Notes: generated from the sequence alone by a model not told the origin. Counted from the first letter of the stretch, positions 10,807 to 19,751 are shown. The stretch is DNA of 64,000 nucleotides from Ancylobacter tetraedralis (GCF_014195655.1 NZ_JACICD010000008.1:124001-188000), one strand, 5' to 3'. Program-made: numbers and translations.

Positions 10807-11910
10807 TTAGCCGATATACTCCAATACCTTACGCATGACCGAGGGAAAGGCCTCGGCATCGAAGCCCTCCGGCCGCACCCATCGATGCCCCGCTGGCGCG
10901 GGCGTGACAGCCGGCGCGCGCGCGCGCCAGATCGCGAGTTCCAGCGCGAAATGGCTGAACACGTGCCCGACCGTGGCATTGAGCGGCTGCCATTCCAGAG
11001 CCATCGGCGCCGCGAGGGCGGGGTCGGCCGGGCCGCCTTCGATCCAGTCCGTGGAGGGCACCTCACTCATGCCGCCGAGCAGCCCTCGCGGCGGGCGCGA
11101 GCGCACCAGCACCGCCCCATCCGCGCGCACCGCGAGGAAGGCGACGCCCTGCCGGGTGGGTCGCGCGGCCTTGGCCGCCTTCACCGGGTAGCGCTCGGGC
11201 GCGCCGGCCGCATGGGCGGCGCAGTTCGTCCGCCACGGGCAGAGCGCGCAGGCCGGCTTGCGCGGGGTGCACAAGGTGGCGCCGAGATCCATCATCGCCT
11301 GCGCGAAATCGCCATGGCGGCTCGACGGCAGCAATGTGAGCGCCAGTGCGCGCAGCCGCGCCTTCGCCTTGGGCAGCGCCTCCTCCACCGCGAAAAGCCG
11401 CGCGATCACGCGCTCCCAATTGCCGTCGACCGCCGCCGCCCGGCGCTCGAAGGCGATGGCGGCGATGGCGGCGGCGGTATAGGGGCCGATGCCGGGAAGC
11501 TCCAGCAGCGCGGCCTCGGTGTCCGGGAAGGCGCCGCCATGGCGCTCCACTACCGCGCGGGCGCAGGCGTGAAGGTTGCGGGCGCGGGCGTAGTAGCCGA
11601 GCCCCGCCCAGGCCGAGAGCACGTCTTCGAGCGGGGCGCCAGCCAGCGCCGCCACCGTCGGCCAGCGCGCGAGGAAGGCCGCGTAATAGGGCGTGACCGT
11701 CACCACATTGGTCTGCTGCAGCATGATCTCGGAGAGGAAGACGCGATAGGGATCCTGCCGCACGCCCGCCTCGGCGCGCCAGGGCAGCCGCCGCCGGTGC
11801 CGGTCATACCAGGCGAGCAGCGCGCCCGGATCCGGGGCCGACCTCGAGGCCGGAACCGGGCGGGAGGGATCGGGACGCGGGGGATTGGCTGGATCGGCGG
11901 AGCGCGGCAT
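10807..11910 (-). CDS. mutY: A/G-specific adenine glycosylase MutY
   Basis: This DNA repair enzyme removes adenine mispaired with 8-oxoguanine. It has 367 residues. The catalytic domain contains the conserved MLQQTNVVTVTPYYAAFLARWPT, the helix-hairpin-helix LLELPGIGPYTAAAI, and the downstream catalytic Asp in VDGN. The 4Fe-4S cluster loop has the correct spacing C-x6-C-x2-C-x5-C (CTPRKPACALCPWRTNC). The C-terminal NUDIX-like domain reads the 8-oxoG strand. The first 30 residues are a Pro/Arg-rich extension that is not conserved. It is divergent from the DUF721 gene, a common neighbour of mutY in this order. Confidence 0.96.
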   Translation of the reverse strand: MPRSADPANPPRPDPSRPVPASRSAPDPGALLAWYDRHRRRLPWRAEAGVRQDPYRVFLSEIMLQQTNVVTVTPYYAAFLARWPTVAALAGAPLEDVLSAWAGLGYYARARNLHACARAVVERHGGAFPDTEAALLELPGIGPYTAAAIAAIAFERRAAAVDGNWERVIARLFAVEEALPKAKARLRALALTLLPSSRHGDFAQAMMDLGATLCTPRKPACALCPWRTNCAAHAAGAPERYPVKAAKAARPTRQGVAFLAVRADGAVLVRSRPPRGLLGGMSEVPSTDWIEGGPADPALAAPMALEWQPLNATVGHVFSHFALELAIWRARAPAVTPAPAGHRWVRPEGFDAEAFPSVMRKVLEYIG

Positions 11911-12068
11911 GCCATCTTCTAGCCTAGGATCGGCCTAAAGTGGTTCGCCTGCCTTGCGCCGGCAAGGCTTATCCGCAACAGACTTGGCCCCTACCGGCTT
12001 GCCCGCGCCGCGCATGCCGCCCGAACCTTACCCGGCCGGACCTCACCAACCGGAATATTCCCGCCCGC

Positions 12069-12689
12069 ATGTCCCGCCTTCCGACCATTCCGTCCCGAGA
12101 CGCTCCCATCCGCAAGCCGCACGCGAAGCCGCGCGGGCGCCGGGGGCCGGCGCCGCTCGCCGACCTGATCGACGCGACCATCGCCGAGAGCTGCCGCCAG
12201 CGCGGCATCGCCTCCGTCGAGATCGTCACGCGCTGGGCGGACATTGTCGGCGAGACGCTCGCCGCGCGCGCGCTTCCGATCAAGCTCGCCTGGCCGACGC
12301 GGGCGGACAATGTCGAGCCCGGCGTGCTGCATGTGCGGGTGGAAGGCGGCTATGCCATCGAGTTGCAGCACGACGCGCCTGTGGTGATCGAGCGGGTGAA
12401 CCGCTATTTCGGCTGGCGCTGCATCGGCCGGCTGGCGCTGCGCCAGGGTCCTGTGGCCGCGCGGCGCCCCGTCCGGCGCCGCTTCATCGAACCCGATGCC
12501 AGCGAATGCGGCGCGGTCGCCCGCCGGCTCGGCGCCTTCGAGGATGCTGCGCTCGCGGCCGCGCTGGCCCGGCTCGGGGCGCTGGTCGCGCGCGAACGCG
12601 GCGACCTCGGGGCGTCCGTCGCGCGCGAACGCGCCGACACGGCACCGGCCGGCGTGACAAAGCGCCCCGATTCGTTCACGCAGCGGTGA
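12069..12689 (+). CDS. DUF721 (DciA-like) family protein
   Basis: This protein of 206 residues has a DUF721/DciA-like domain at about 30-135 (PLADLIDATIAESCRQRG ... RWADIVGETLAARALPIKLAWP ... LHVRVEGGYAIELQHDAPVVIERVNRYFG). DciA-type proteins are ancestral loaders of the replicative helicase DnaB. The alphaproteobacterial mutY-linked copies are related but less studied, so the role is an inference. The C-terminal third is an Arg/Ala-rich tail with two near-repeats (VARERGDLGASVARERADT). The start at 12069 is chosen because the domain begins soon after it; an in-frame ATG at 11940 would add 43 unconserved residues overlapping the mutY promoter. Confidence 0.82.
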   Translation: MSRLPTIPSRDAPIRKPHAKPRGRRGPAPLADLIDATIAESCRQRGIASVEIVTRWADIVGETLAARALPIKLAWPTRADNVEPGVLHVRVEGGYAIELQHDAPVVIERVNRYFGWRCIGRLALRQGPVAARRPVRRRFIEPDASECGAVARRLGAFEDAALAAALARLGALVARERGDLGASVARERADTAPAGVTKRPDSFTQR

Positions 12690-12792
12690 CGTGGACGACA
12701 GCTGCCGTACCGTTGCCATGTTCCCGCGCTGCCTGTACGCGCTGTGATAGTCTGACGCCGGCGTCCGTCCGGCCTTCCCCTGGAGACCGACC

Positions 12793-13479
12793 ATGATCGA
12801 CCGCCGTCGCTTTATCGAAGGGCTCGGCACCGCGGCCCTTACCACCGCCGCGCTTGTCGCGCTTTCCGGGCCGGACGCGCTGAACTTCGGCAAGATGTCG
12901 TTCATCGGCGCCGCCGAGGCGCAGACGGTCGATGCCGCCAAGCTGCTGGAGCCCGGCGCGCTGCCGGACCAGGTGCTGGGCAAGGCCGATGCGCCCGTCA
13001 CCATCATCGAATATGCCTCGATGACCTGCGGCCACTGCGCGCATTTCCATGCCACCACCTTCCCGGTGCTCAAGGAAAAATACATCGACACCGGCAAGGT
13101 GCGCTTCATCCTGCGCGAATTCCCGCTCGACATCGTCGCCAAGGCCGCCTTCATGCTCGCCCGCTGCGCCGGCGAGGGGAAATACTATCCCCTGACCGAC
13201 ACGCTGTTCGACAACCAGAAGGCCTGGGCTTTCAACAACAACCCCGCCCAGGCCCTGCTCGCCATCGCCAAGCAGAGCGGCATGACCGAACAGCAGTTCA
13301 ACACCTGCCTGAACGACGCCAAGCTCGCCGGCCAGATCGACGAGGTCGCCCAGCGCGGCGCCAAGGATTTCGGCATCGATTCGACCCCGACCTTCTTCAT
13401 CAACGGCAAGAAGGTCTCCGGCGCCATGAGCACGGAAGAGCTGGACAAGGAACTCGCCCCGCTGCTCGGCGCCAACTGA
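12793..13479 (+). CDS. DsbA-type thiol-disulfide oxidoreductase, Tat-exported
   Basis: This is a periplasmic thioredoxin-fold protein of 228 residues in the DsbA/DsbG-like family. The N-terminus has a twin-arginine motif (DRRRFIEGLG, residues 3-11), a hydrophobic stretch to about residue 25, and a probable cleavage after AEA near residue 43. Tat export rather than Sec is unusual for DsbA but common in this order. The active site is C79-G-H-C82 in YASMTCGHCAHFH. The cis-proline loop appears as IDSTPTFFINGKKV. It follows the DUF721 gene, and the mutY-DUF721-dsbA grouping is a recognised alphaproteobacterial neighbourhood. Confidence 0.92.
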   Translation: MIDRRRFIEGLGTAALTTAALVALSGPDALNFGKMSFIGAAEAQTVDAAKLLEPGALPDQVLGKADAPVTIIEYASMTCGHCAHFHATTFPVLKEKYIDTGKVRFILREFPLDIVAKAAFMLARCAGEGKYYPLTDTLFDNQKAWAFNNNPAQALLAIAKQSGMTEQQFNTCLNDAKLAGQIDEVAQRGAKDFGIDSTPTFFINGKKVSGAMSTEELDKELAPLLGAN

Positions 13480-13647
13480 GCCGGCGCGGGGAACGTCGAG
13501 GACGCCGCCCGGTGTGATCCCGGTGGCGCCCGCGCGCGACGCTGTGCCGGCGTGCCGCCAAAGTGACGCCGCCAAAGTGATGTCGCCGGGGCGGGCCGAC
13601 GACGACGCGACGGGATCGCCGGTAGCCGGCCTCGACATCACGACCCG

Positions 13648-13671
13648 AATGCCCGGCTCCGGCCGGGCATT
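13648..13671. terminator. Terminator between dsbA-type gene and VOC gene
   Basis: A perfect 9-bp stem, AATGCCCGG / CCGGGCATT, encloses a 6-base loop and is followed by TGTCATATTCC. It lies between convergent genes and probably acts in both directions, although the T-run is weak. Confidence 0.65.
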
Positions 13672-13715
13672 GTCATATTCCCCGCTCCGGCGCGCCCGCC
13701 GCGGAACACGCCCGC

Positions 13716-14240
13716 TCAGTCCGGCAGAGTGAGACGGCCGTCCGGGCCGAGCGCGAAGCCGGGATTATGGGCGATTTCCCAGGGGTAGCCGTCGGGATCG
13801 GCGACATAGCCGCTATAGCCGCCCCAGAAGGTGGGCTGCGCCGGGCGAAGCGCCCGCCCGCCGGCCGCCACCGCGCGGATCAGCGTGGCGTCGACCTCCG
13901 CCGGGCTTGCCCGGTTGCAGGCCAGCGCCATCCCGCCGAACGCACCCGGCCGCCCCGGCACGACGCCGGCCTCGGCGGCGAGTTCGTGGCGCGGATAGAG
14001 TGAGAGCACCACCGTTCCCGCCGCGAAGAAGGCCACGCCATCGGCCTCGCGCAGCCGGCGCGGCAGGCCGAGCGCCGTGTAGAAGGCGATCGAGCGCTCC
14101 AGCTCGACCACGCCCAGCGTGACCAGCGAGACATGCAGCGGCGCGATCGCCCGCCGCAATGCCGCCTCGCCGCCACGGCCGGGCGGGGCCGGCGGACTTG
14201 CCTCATTCAGGCCGTCATTCATGATGGCCGCCATGCTCAT
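13716..14240 (-). CDS. VOC (glyoxalase/bleomycin resistance) family protein
   Basis: This is a 174-residue member of the vicinal oxygen chelate superfamily. The betaalphabetabetabeta module is seen in HVSLVTLGVVELERSIAFYTALGLPRRL and the C-terminal YVADPDGYPWEIAHNPGF. Members are dioxygenases, glyoxalases or antibiotic-binding proteins; the substrate is not evident. Its start codon overlaps the radical SAM stop codon by four bases (ATGA, 14237-14240), so it is translationally coupled to that gene. Confidence 0.85.
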   Translation of the reverse strand: MSMAAIMNDGLNEASPPAPPGRGGEAALRRAIAPLHVSLVTLGVVELERSIAFYTALGLPRRLREADGVAFFAAGTVVLSLYPRHELAAEAGVVPGRPGAFGGMALACNRASPAEVDATLIRAVAAGGRALRPAQPTFWGGYSGYVADPDGYPWEIAHNPGFALGPDGRLTLPD

Positions 14241-15493
14241 GTAGCCTCCCCGAACAGCGACAATTGCTCCCCCTTCTGCGGCGGGCGGCGGAAATGGCGC
14301 GTCGTCAGCCGCAGATGGCGCTTGTTGAGCCCGAGCCGCTCGGTGGCGATCTCGAAACGGCGGGCCATGGTCCAGGCATAGGGACCCGTGCCGGTCATGC
14401 GCTGGCCGAAGGTCGAATCATATTCCTTGCCGCCATGCAGATCCTTCAGCAGCGAGAGCACATGGCGGTAGCGATCGGGGAAATGCGCGAGCAGCCATTC
14501 CTTGAACAGGTCGCGGATTTCCAGCGGCACGCGCAGCATGACATAGCCGGCCTCGCTCGCCCCGGCCGCGACGGCAGCGTCCAGGATGCGCTCCATCTCC
14601 GCGTCGGTCACCGCCGGAATCACCGGCGCCACCAGCACGGCCGTGGGCACGCCGGCATCGCTGAGCCGGCGGATCGTGTCGATCCGCCGCGCCGGCGTCG
14701 CGGCGCGCGGCTCCATGATGCGGGCGAGCTTGGGGTCGAGCGAGGTGACGGACAGCGCCACCTTGGCGAGGCCGCGCGCCGCCATGGGCGCGAGGATGTC
14801 GAGGTCGCGCAGCACCAGCGCGGACTTGGTGACGATGCCGACCGGATGGCCGAAATCGCTCAGCACCTCCAGAATGCGCCGCGTCAGCCGCCACTCGCGC
14901 TCGATCGGCTGGTAGCCATCCGTGTTGATGCCGAGCGCGATGGTACGCGGCTCATAGCCGGGCTTTGCGAGTTCCTTGGCAAGCAGTTCCGGGGCATCCG
15001 GCTTGGCGAACAGCTTGGTCTCGAAATCGAGCCCGGCGGACAGGCCCTGATAGGCATGGGTCGGCCGCGCGAAGCAATAGACGCAGCCATGCTCGCAGCC
15101 GCGATAGGGATTGATCGAGCGATCGAAGCCGACATCGGGTGAATCGTTGCGGTTGATGATGGTGCGCGGCTTCTCCACCGTCACGCTGGTGCGGAAGGGC
15201 GGCAGTTCGTCGAGGCTCTGCCAGCCATCATCGAACGCCTCGCGCGCATGCGGCTCGAAACGCCCCGCCGCGTTGGAAACCGCGCCGCGCCCGCGCCGGC
15301 GCTCGCCGTCGATGACCGCCGGCGCCATCGCCTCGGGCAACACGTCCATTTCCGACACGGTGGACAGGTCGCGCGCCGCCGCGCGGTTCTCTTCCTCGAG
15401 GCGCGCCCGGCGCTCCTGCGCCAGCCGGCCGAGATGCTTTGGCGGCACGCGCGTGCCGCCGGCAGAAGGGATATCGAGGGTGCGACGTTCCAT
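14237..15493 (-). CDS. PA0069-type radical SAM protein (SplB-like)
   Basis: This is a radical S-adenosylmethionine enzyme of 418 residues, related to spore photoproduct lyase-like SplB/COG1533 proteins. The cluster motif is C133-x3-C137-x2-C140 in RGCEHGCVYCFARPTHAY. The TIM-barrel continues with SPDVGFDRSINPY, LGINTDGYQPIE and VPTAVLVAPVIPAVTDAEM. The reaction of this subfamily is unknown. The start at 15493 (MERRTLDIPSAGG) is preferred over an in-frame ATG at 15631, because the extra 46 residues are unconserved and would run into the promoter of the divergent glycosyltransferase gene. Confidence 0.87.
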   Translation of the reverse strand: MERRTLDIPSAGGTRVPPKHLGRLAQERRARLEEENRAAARDLSTVSEMDVLPEAMAPAVIDGERRRGRGAVSNAAGRFEPHAREAFDDGWQSLDELPPFRTSVTVEKPRTIINRNDSPDVGFDRSINPYRGCEHGCVYCFARPTHAYQGLSAGLDFETKLFAKPDAPELLAKELAKPGYEPRTIALGINTDGYQPIEREWRLTRRILEVLSDFGHPVGIVTKSALVLRDLDILAPMAARGLAKVALSVTSLDPKLARIMEPRAATPARRIDTIRRLSDAGVPTAVLVAPVIPAVTDAEMERILDAAVAAGASEAGYVMLRVPLEIRDLFKEWLLAHFPDRYRHVLSLLKDLHGGKEYDSTFGQRMTGTGPYAWTMARRFEIATERLGLNKRHLRLTTRHFRRPPQKGEQLSLFGEAT

Positions 15494-15668
15494 GCCCACG
15501 GTTTTAAACCGGATACGAGAACATATCAAGAACACATATCGATCTACGTCATATGGCGCTATACGCCAGCAGTCGCGTGCGATAGGCAGGATGCTACGAG
15601 CCGCCGGTTTCGCCAGCCGGTTTTCCTGCATGATTCCGAACCGTTACGTCCAAGGAGTGGCTCAACGC

Positions 15669-16250
15669 GTGATCTCGGTGGTCATTCCCACGGGCGAGAG
15701 CCACAGACTTCTGGTGCCCACTCTCGCCGCGCTGGTTCCCGGCGCCGCCGCCGGTGTGGTGCGCGAGGTGCTGCTGGTCGACGCCAGCGCCTCCGTCGAT
15801 GTCGAGGAGATCGCGGACGCGGCGGGCTGCGAATATCTGCGCGGGGCGCCCGACATCGGCGCGCGGCTGCGGCAGGGGGCTGAAGCCGCCTCCTCGCCCT
15901 GGCTGATGTTCCTCTCCGCCGCCGCGCTGCTGCAGGATGGCTGGACGCGCGAGGTGCACACCTTTGCCGAGCAGACCGAGCGGATGGATGCGAGCGGGCG
16001 CCGCGCCGCCACGTTCCGCCTCGCGCTGGACGGGTTCGGCGTCACGCCCCGCCTTCGCGAGGCACTGGCGGTGGGGCGCCACGCGCTCACCGGGCGGCCG
16101 CGCCCCGAGCAGGGCCTGCTGATCCACCGCCGCTTCTACCAGGCGCTGGGCGGCCACCAACCCGGCCCGCAATCCATGAGGCGCCTGATGGCGAAGACCG
16201 GCCGGGGGCGGCTCGTGCTGCTGCGCTCGCAGATCCTGCTGCCGGAATAG
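15669..16250 (+). CDS. Small family 2-like glycosyltransferase
   Basis: This protein of 193 residues has the start of a GT-A fold: MISVVIPTGESHRLLVPTLAALVPG, then VREVLLVDAS, then a G-A-R-L-R-Q-G-A motif and SPWLMFLSAAALLQDGW, which replaces the usual D-x-D by S-A-A. It is shorter than normal family 2 enzymes (over 230 residues) and lacks the metal-binding DxD, so it may be a reduced or inactive relative. The GTG start at 15669 is chosen because AAGGAG lies at 15652-15657 and the conserved beta strand begins at once. An ATG at 15630 is an alternative. It is divergent from the radical SAM gene. Confidence 0.72.
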   Translation: MISVVIPTGESHRLLVPTLAALVPGAAAGVVREVLLVDASASVDVEEIADAAGCEYLRGAPDIGARLRQGAEAASSPWLMFLSAAALLQDGWTREVHTFAEQTERMDASGRRAATFRLALDGFGVTPRLREALAVGRHALTGRPRPEQGLLIHRRFYQALGGHQPGPQSMRRLMAKTGRGRLVLLRSQILLPE

Positions 16251-16257
16251 TGCGGCG

Positions 16258-16818
16258 TCAGGCCGGAGCGCGCAGCTTGCCGCGCTTCAGGTGCTCGTCG
16301 AGCCGCGGCAGGATTTCCACGAAATTGCAGGGCCCGTGACGAATGTCGAGCTGCTGGGCCAGAATGCCGTCCCAGCCGTCGCGGCAGGCGCCGGGCGAAC
16401 CCGGCAGGCAGAAGATGTAGGTGGAATTGGCCACGCCCGCCGTGGCGCGGCTCTGCAGCGTGGACGTGCCGATCTTCTGGAAGGAGATCAGGTGGAAGAT
16501 GGTCGAGAAGCCTTCCATGCGCTTCTCGAACAGAGGCTCTACCGCTTCGGGCGTGACATCGCGGCCGGTGAAGCCGGTGCCGCCGGTGGTGATGACGACA
16601 TCGACCGCGGGATCGGCGATCCAGCCGGCGACGCGGGCGCGGATGTCGTCCACCTCGTCCGGCACGATCGCGCGATCGGCAAGGCGATGGCCCGCCCCTT
16701 CCAGCCGCTCCACCAGCGTGTTGCCCGAGCGGTCATCGGCCGGCATGCGGGTGTCGGAAATGGTCAGCACCGCGATGGCGAGTGGGACGAAGGGCTTGTC
16801 GGGCGAATCGGCATTCAT
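16258..16818 (-). CDS. moaB: Molybdenum cofactor biosynthesis protein MoaB
   Basis: This is a cytoplasmic MoaB/MogA-type protein of 186 residues in molybdopterin biosynthesis, which adenylylates molybdopterin before metal insertion. The signatures are AVLTISDTRMPADDRSGNTLVERLEGAGH, the VVITTGGTGFTGRDVTPEAVEPLF motif that binds molybdopterin, and STLQSRATAGVANSTYIFCLPGSPGACRDGW. The length and motifs are normal for the family. No other moa gene lies in the window. Confidence 0.93.
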   Translation of the reverse strand: MNADSPDKPFVPLAIAVLTISDTRMPADDRSGNTLVERLEGAGHRLADRAIVPDEVDDIRARVAGWIADPAVDVVITTGGTGFTGRDVTPEAVEPLFEKRMEGFSTIFHLISFQKIGTSTLQSRATAGVANSTYIFCLPGSPGACRDGWDGILAQQLDIRHGPCNFVEILPRLDEHLKRGKLRAPA

Positions 16819-16885
16819 GGAAGACCTCGCATGGAAGACCTCGCGGAGCCCGCGCGGGCGAGGCCGCTCGCGCGAAAAACGCGCG

Positions 16886-17797
16886 TCAGCTCCGCCCCTG
16901 GAAGGTGTTGCACTGTTTCATGGAGCCGCTTTCCAGCCCCGTGCGGAACCATCGCACGCGCTGGGCCGACGTGCCATGCGTGAAGCTGTCCGGCACCACC
17001 TGGCCCTGCTGCTGCTTCTGCAGCCGGTCGTCGCCGATGGCGGAGGCGGCGTTGAGCGCCTCCTCGACATCACCCTCTTCGAGCACCTTCCACTTGGCGT
17101 CGGCATGATGCGCCCAGACGCCGGCGAGGCAATCCGCCATCAGCTCCACCCGCACGGACAGCGCGTTGGCCTCCGTGCGGGAGACCTCGCGCTGGCGCGC
17201 CTGCACCTTGGCGAGCAGGCCGATCTGATTCTCGACGTGATGGCCGACCTCATGGGCGATGACATAGGCAGCGGCGAAATCGCCCGGCGCATTGAAGCGC
17301 TGCTTCATCTCGTTGAAGAACGACGTGTCGAGATAGACCTTCTCGTCGAGCGGGCAGTAAAATGGCCCCATGGCCGACTGGGCGGCGCCGCAGGCCGAGC
17401 GGGTGCCGCCGGTGAACAGCACGAGGCCGGGATCCTTGTAGGTCGCGCCCTGCGCCTTGAAGATCGGCGTCCACACATCCTCGGTCTGGGCCAGCACGGC
17501 CGCCGCGAACTGGCCGAGCTGGTCCTGCGGCGCGGCGCGCGAGGAAGGCGCCGGCGCCTGGCGCTGCGGCTGGCTGGTGCTGGCCGGATCGCCGCCACCC
17601 ATGAGAATTTCAGCGCCGCCGATCAGCACGGCGGGATTGATGCCGGTCGCCCAGGCAATCAGCCCGACGACGATGAGCCCGCCAATGCCGAGCCCGCCGC
17701 GCCCGCCCGGCATGCGCCCGCCGAAGCCGCCGCCCGAGCCGCCGTCCCCGCGCCGATCCTCGACATTGTCGCTGCGCCGGAAGTCTTCCCACCGCAT
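16886..17797 (-). CDS. YpfJ-type neutral zinc metallopeptidase
   Basis: This protein of 303 residues belongs to the YpfJ/KPN_02809 neutral zinc metallopeptidase family, whose substrates are unknown. A Gly/Arg-rich N-terminus (about 12-38) precedes one membrane helix (38-56, GIGGLIVVGLIAWATGINP), a Pro/Ser/Gln linker, and the peptidase domain. The zinc motif is H182-EVG-H186 in YVIAHEVGHHVENQIG. The C-terminal QRVRWFRTGLESG is typical. The start at 17797 (MRWEDFRRSDNVEDRRG) has GAGGAGG just upstream and matches the family. Confidence 0.92.
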   Translation of the reverse strand: MRWEDFRRSDNVEDRRGDGGSGGGFGGRMPGGRGGLGIGGLIVVGLIAWATGINPAVLIGGAEILMGGGDPASTSQPQRQAPAPSSRAAPQDQLGQFAAAVLAQTEDVWTPIFKAQGATYKDPGLVLFTGGTRSACGAAQSAMGPFYCPLDEKVYLDTSFFNEMKQRFNAPGDFAAAYVIAHEVGHHVENQIGLLAKVQARQREVSRTEANALSVRVELMADCLAGVWAHHADAKWKVLEEGDVEEALNAASAIGDDRLQKQQQGQVVPDSFTHGTSAQRVRWFRTGLESGSMKQCNTFQGRS

Positions 17798-17946
17798 CGT
17801 CGCCTCCTCGGCCAGCACGGACGCCAGCCATCACGAACCCCACCGACCATACTGGCCGGCGCGGCCGTGATCCAGCCGCACCACAGCGGCAATGCGCACG
17901 GGCGCCGCCGGTTCCATGGTGCGGCGGCGCCCGTGGGCCATTGGCC

Positions 17947-18627
17947 TCATCGGACCGGGACGGAAAGCCCTTCGATGAACTGATGCGTCAGGCTGAGATC
18001 GGGCGAGGAGAGCCCGTGACCGGCCGGCAGCACCCGATGCGTCACCCGCGCGCCGGCCGCTTTAAGGGTGTCGGCGAGGCGGGCCGCATTCTCGGCCGGC
18101 ACGATGGGATCGCTGTCGCCGGACAGCATGAGCACCGGCACCGCATCGATCACCGCCGCCGGCGGCTGGCGGAAGGGCGACATGGCGCGCAGCAGCACCG
18201 CGCCCGCGAGCACGCCGGGCCGCAGCAGAAGCAGGGCGGCGGCGATGTTGGCGCCGTTGGAGAAGCCGAGCGCCACCGGCGCCGCCAGACCATGCTCGGC
18301 CCGCGCCGCCTCGACGAAATCGGCGAGTTCATGCGTGCGCCGCGCGAGGTCCTCCTCGTCGAACACGCCTTCCGCGAAGCGGCGGAAGAAACGGTTGGCG
18401 CCGCCCTCGCTCACCTTGCCGCGCGGCGAGAGCAGCGCCGCGCCCGGCGCCACACGCTGGCCGAGGCCGATGAGGTCGTCCTCGCTGCCGCCGGTGCCGT
18501 GCAGCAGCAGCAGCGGCGGGCGCCCCTCGGCGGAGGCGGGCACGTAGCGATGGATGAAGCTGGCAACGGCCGACGCGCGGTCGGTCGCCGTCGAATCGGT
18601 AACACTCATCGAATCGGTAACACTCAT
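17947..18627 (-). CDS. Alpha/beta hydrolase (carboxylesterase/phospholipase, MhqD-like)
   Basis: This is a cytoplasmic serine hydrolase of 226 residues in the carboxylesterase/phospholipase family. The oxyanion segment is LLLLHGTGGSEDD, the nucleophile is S123 in GFSNGAN, the acid is in SGDSDPIVP, and the base histidine is in LPAGHGLS. The N-terminus MSVTDSMSVTDS comes from an exact 18-base tandem duplication that includes the start codon. The ATG at 18627 has AGGAGG seven bases upstream and is the likely start; the second copy at 18609 has none. The gene follows a ring-cleaving dioxygenase gene by 78 bases. This MhqD/MhqO-like pairing is associated with quinone detoxification in Bacillus. 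Confidence 0.88.
   Translation of the reverse strand: MSVTDSMSVTDSTATDRASAVASFIHRYVPASAEGRPPLLLLHGTGGSEDDLIGLGQRVAPGAALLSPRGKVSEGGANRFFRRFAEGVFDEEDLARRTHELADFVEAARAEHGLAAPVALGFSNGANIAAALLLLRPGVLAGAVLLRAMSPFRQPPAAVIDAVPVLMLSGDSDPIVPAENAARLADTLKAAGARVTHRVLPAGHGLSSPDLSLTHQFIEGLSVPVR
18592..18627 (-). repeat. 18-bp tandem duplication across the hydrolase start
   Basis: The 18-base unit CGAATCGGTAACACTCAT (plus strand) occurs twice without mismatch, at 18592-18609 and 18610-18627. It duplicates the start codon and the next five codons, and each copy carries one GAATC (GANTC) site. Confidence 0.95.
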
Positions 18628-18705
18628 GGCACCCTCCTATCGGATGATGGTGGCGGCACGCCCCCCGCCGCACGAAAGCGCGGCGGGGGGCTGGAGCAAT
18701 CAGGC

Positions 18706-19638
18706 TCAGGCGATCTCGGGCAGCACCGCCTCGATCTGGCTGCGGCGTCCTTCCAGGAAATCCGGCAGCTTCAGCGCTTCACCGAGCCTGGTGCGCGGCT
18801 CGTCCGCGTCGAAGCCGGGGACGTCGGTGGCGATCTCGAACAGCACGTGGCCGGGTTCGCGGAAATAGACCGAGCGGAAGTAATTGCGGTCCTTCTGCTC
18901 CGTGGTGTGGATGCCGTGATTCTCGACGAGCTTGCGCACCATCTCCTCCTGCGCCGCGTCGTCGGCCGCGCGGAAGGCGATGTGATGCACCGAGCCGCCG
19001 CCCATGCGGGCGGGCAGGAAGCCGCCGGCCTCATGGATGTCGACGATGCCGCCGATCTCCGTGCCCTCGGCCTTGAAGCGCACCAGCGAGCCCTCGCGGC
19101 CGATCTCCTTGAAGCCGAAGATGTCGGTGAGGATGGCGCCGGTGGGCGCGGCCTCGGCGAGCAGCAGGTTCACGCTGTGGAAGCCGCGAATCGCATGCTC
19201 GGCCGGCACGTCGGTGCCGATCCAGGCCGCCTCGTTCTCGATGCCGGGAACGCCGATGAGCGAGAGGCGCATGCCGTGCGGGTCCTTGAAGGCAAGGACC
19301 GTCTCACCGAAGCGGTGCACGATCGGCTGGTGGACGATGCCCTTCTCGATGAAGCGCTGCGTCCAGTAGCCGATGGAGCCGGCCGGCACGCGGAAGGCGG
19401 TCTCCTGCGTCTCGCCGATGCCGAGGCGGCCGGGCGCCACATGGTCCCACGGGAAGAAGGTGAGAATGGTGCCGGGCGCGCCGGCCTCATCGCCATAGTA
19501 GAAGTGATAGGTGCCGGGATCGTCGAAATTGACGGTCTTCTTCACCAGGCGCAGACCCAGCGCGCGGGTGTAGAACTCGACATTGCGGCGGGCGTTGCCG
19601 GCGATCGCCGTCACGTGATGGATGCCATTGCGGTTCAT
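18706..19638 (-). CDS. Ring-cleaving dioxygenase, VOC family (MhqO-like)
   Basis: This is a protein of 310 residues with two VOC modules, in the ring-cleaving dioxygenase family that includes Bacillus MhqO. The N-terminal module has GIHHVTAIAGNARRNVEFYTRALGLRLVKKTVNFDDP, and the C-terminal module has SVHHIAFRAADDAAQEEM and the metal-ligand glutamate in GHVLFEIATDVPGFDADE. MhqO-type enzymes open hydroquinone rings. The start at 19638 (MNRNGIHHV) is the family start. It is the first gene of a pair with the hydrolase and is divergent from a LysR gene, which is the likely regulator. Confidence 0.9.
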   Translation of the reverse strand: MNRNGIHHVTAIAGNARRNVEFYTRALGLRLVKKTVNFDDPGTYHFYYGDEAGAPGTILTFFPWDHVAPGRLGIGETQETAFRVPAGSIGYWTQRFIEKGIVHQPIVHRFGETVLAFKDPHGMRLSLIGVPGIENEAAWIGTDVPAEHAIRGFHSVNLLLAEAAPTGAILTDIFGFKEIGREGSLVRFKAEGTEIGGIVDIHEAGGFLPARMGGGSVHHIAFRAADDAAQEEMVRKLVENHGIHTTEQKDRNYFRSVYFREPGHVLFEIATDVPGFDADEPRTRLGEALKLPDFLEGRRSQIEAVLPEIA

Positions 19639-19751
19639 GATGCGGCCCTCGGGTGGAGCGCGATCCGCGCTCGGATGTGGTGGTGAGCACGTCGCCGCGC
19701 TCGTCATGGGGAGAAGATAGCCCGGCACGTACGCAATGCCATGGTCAATCA

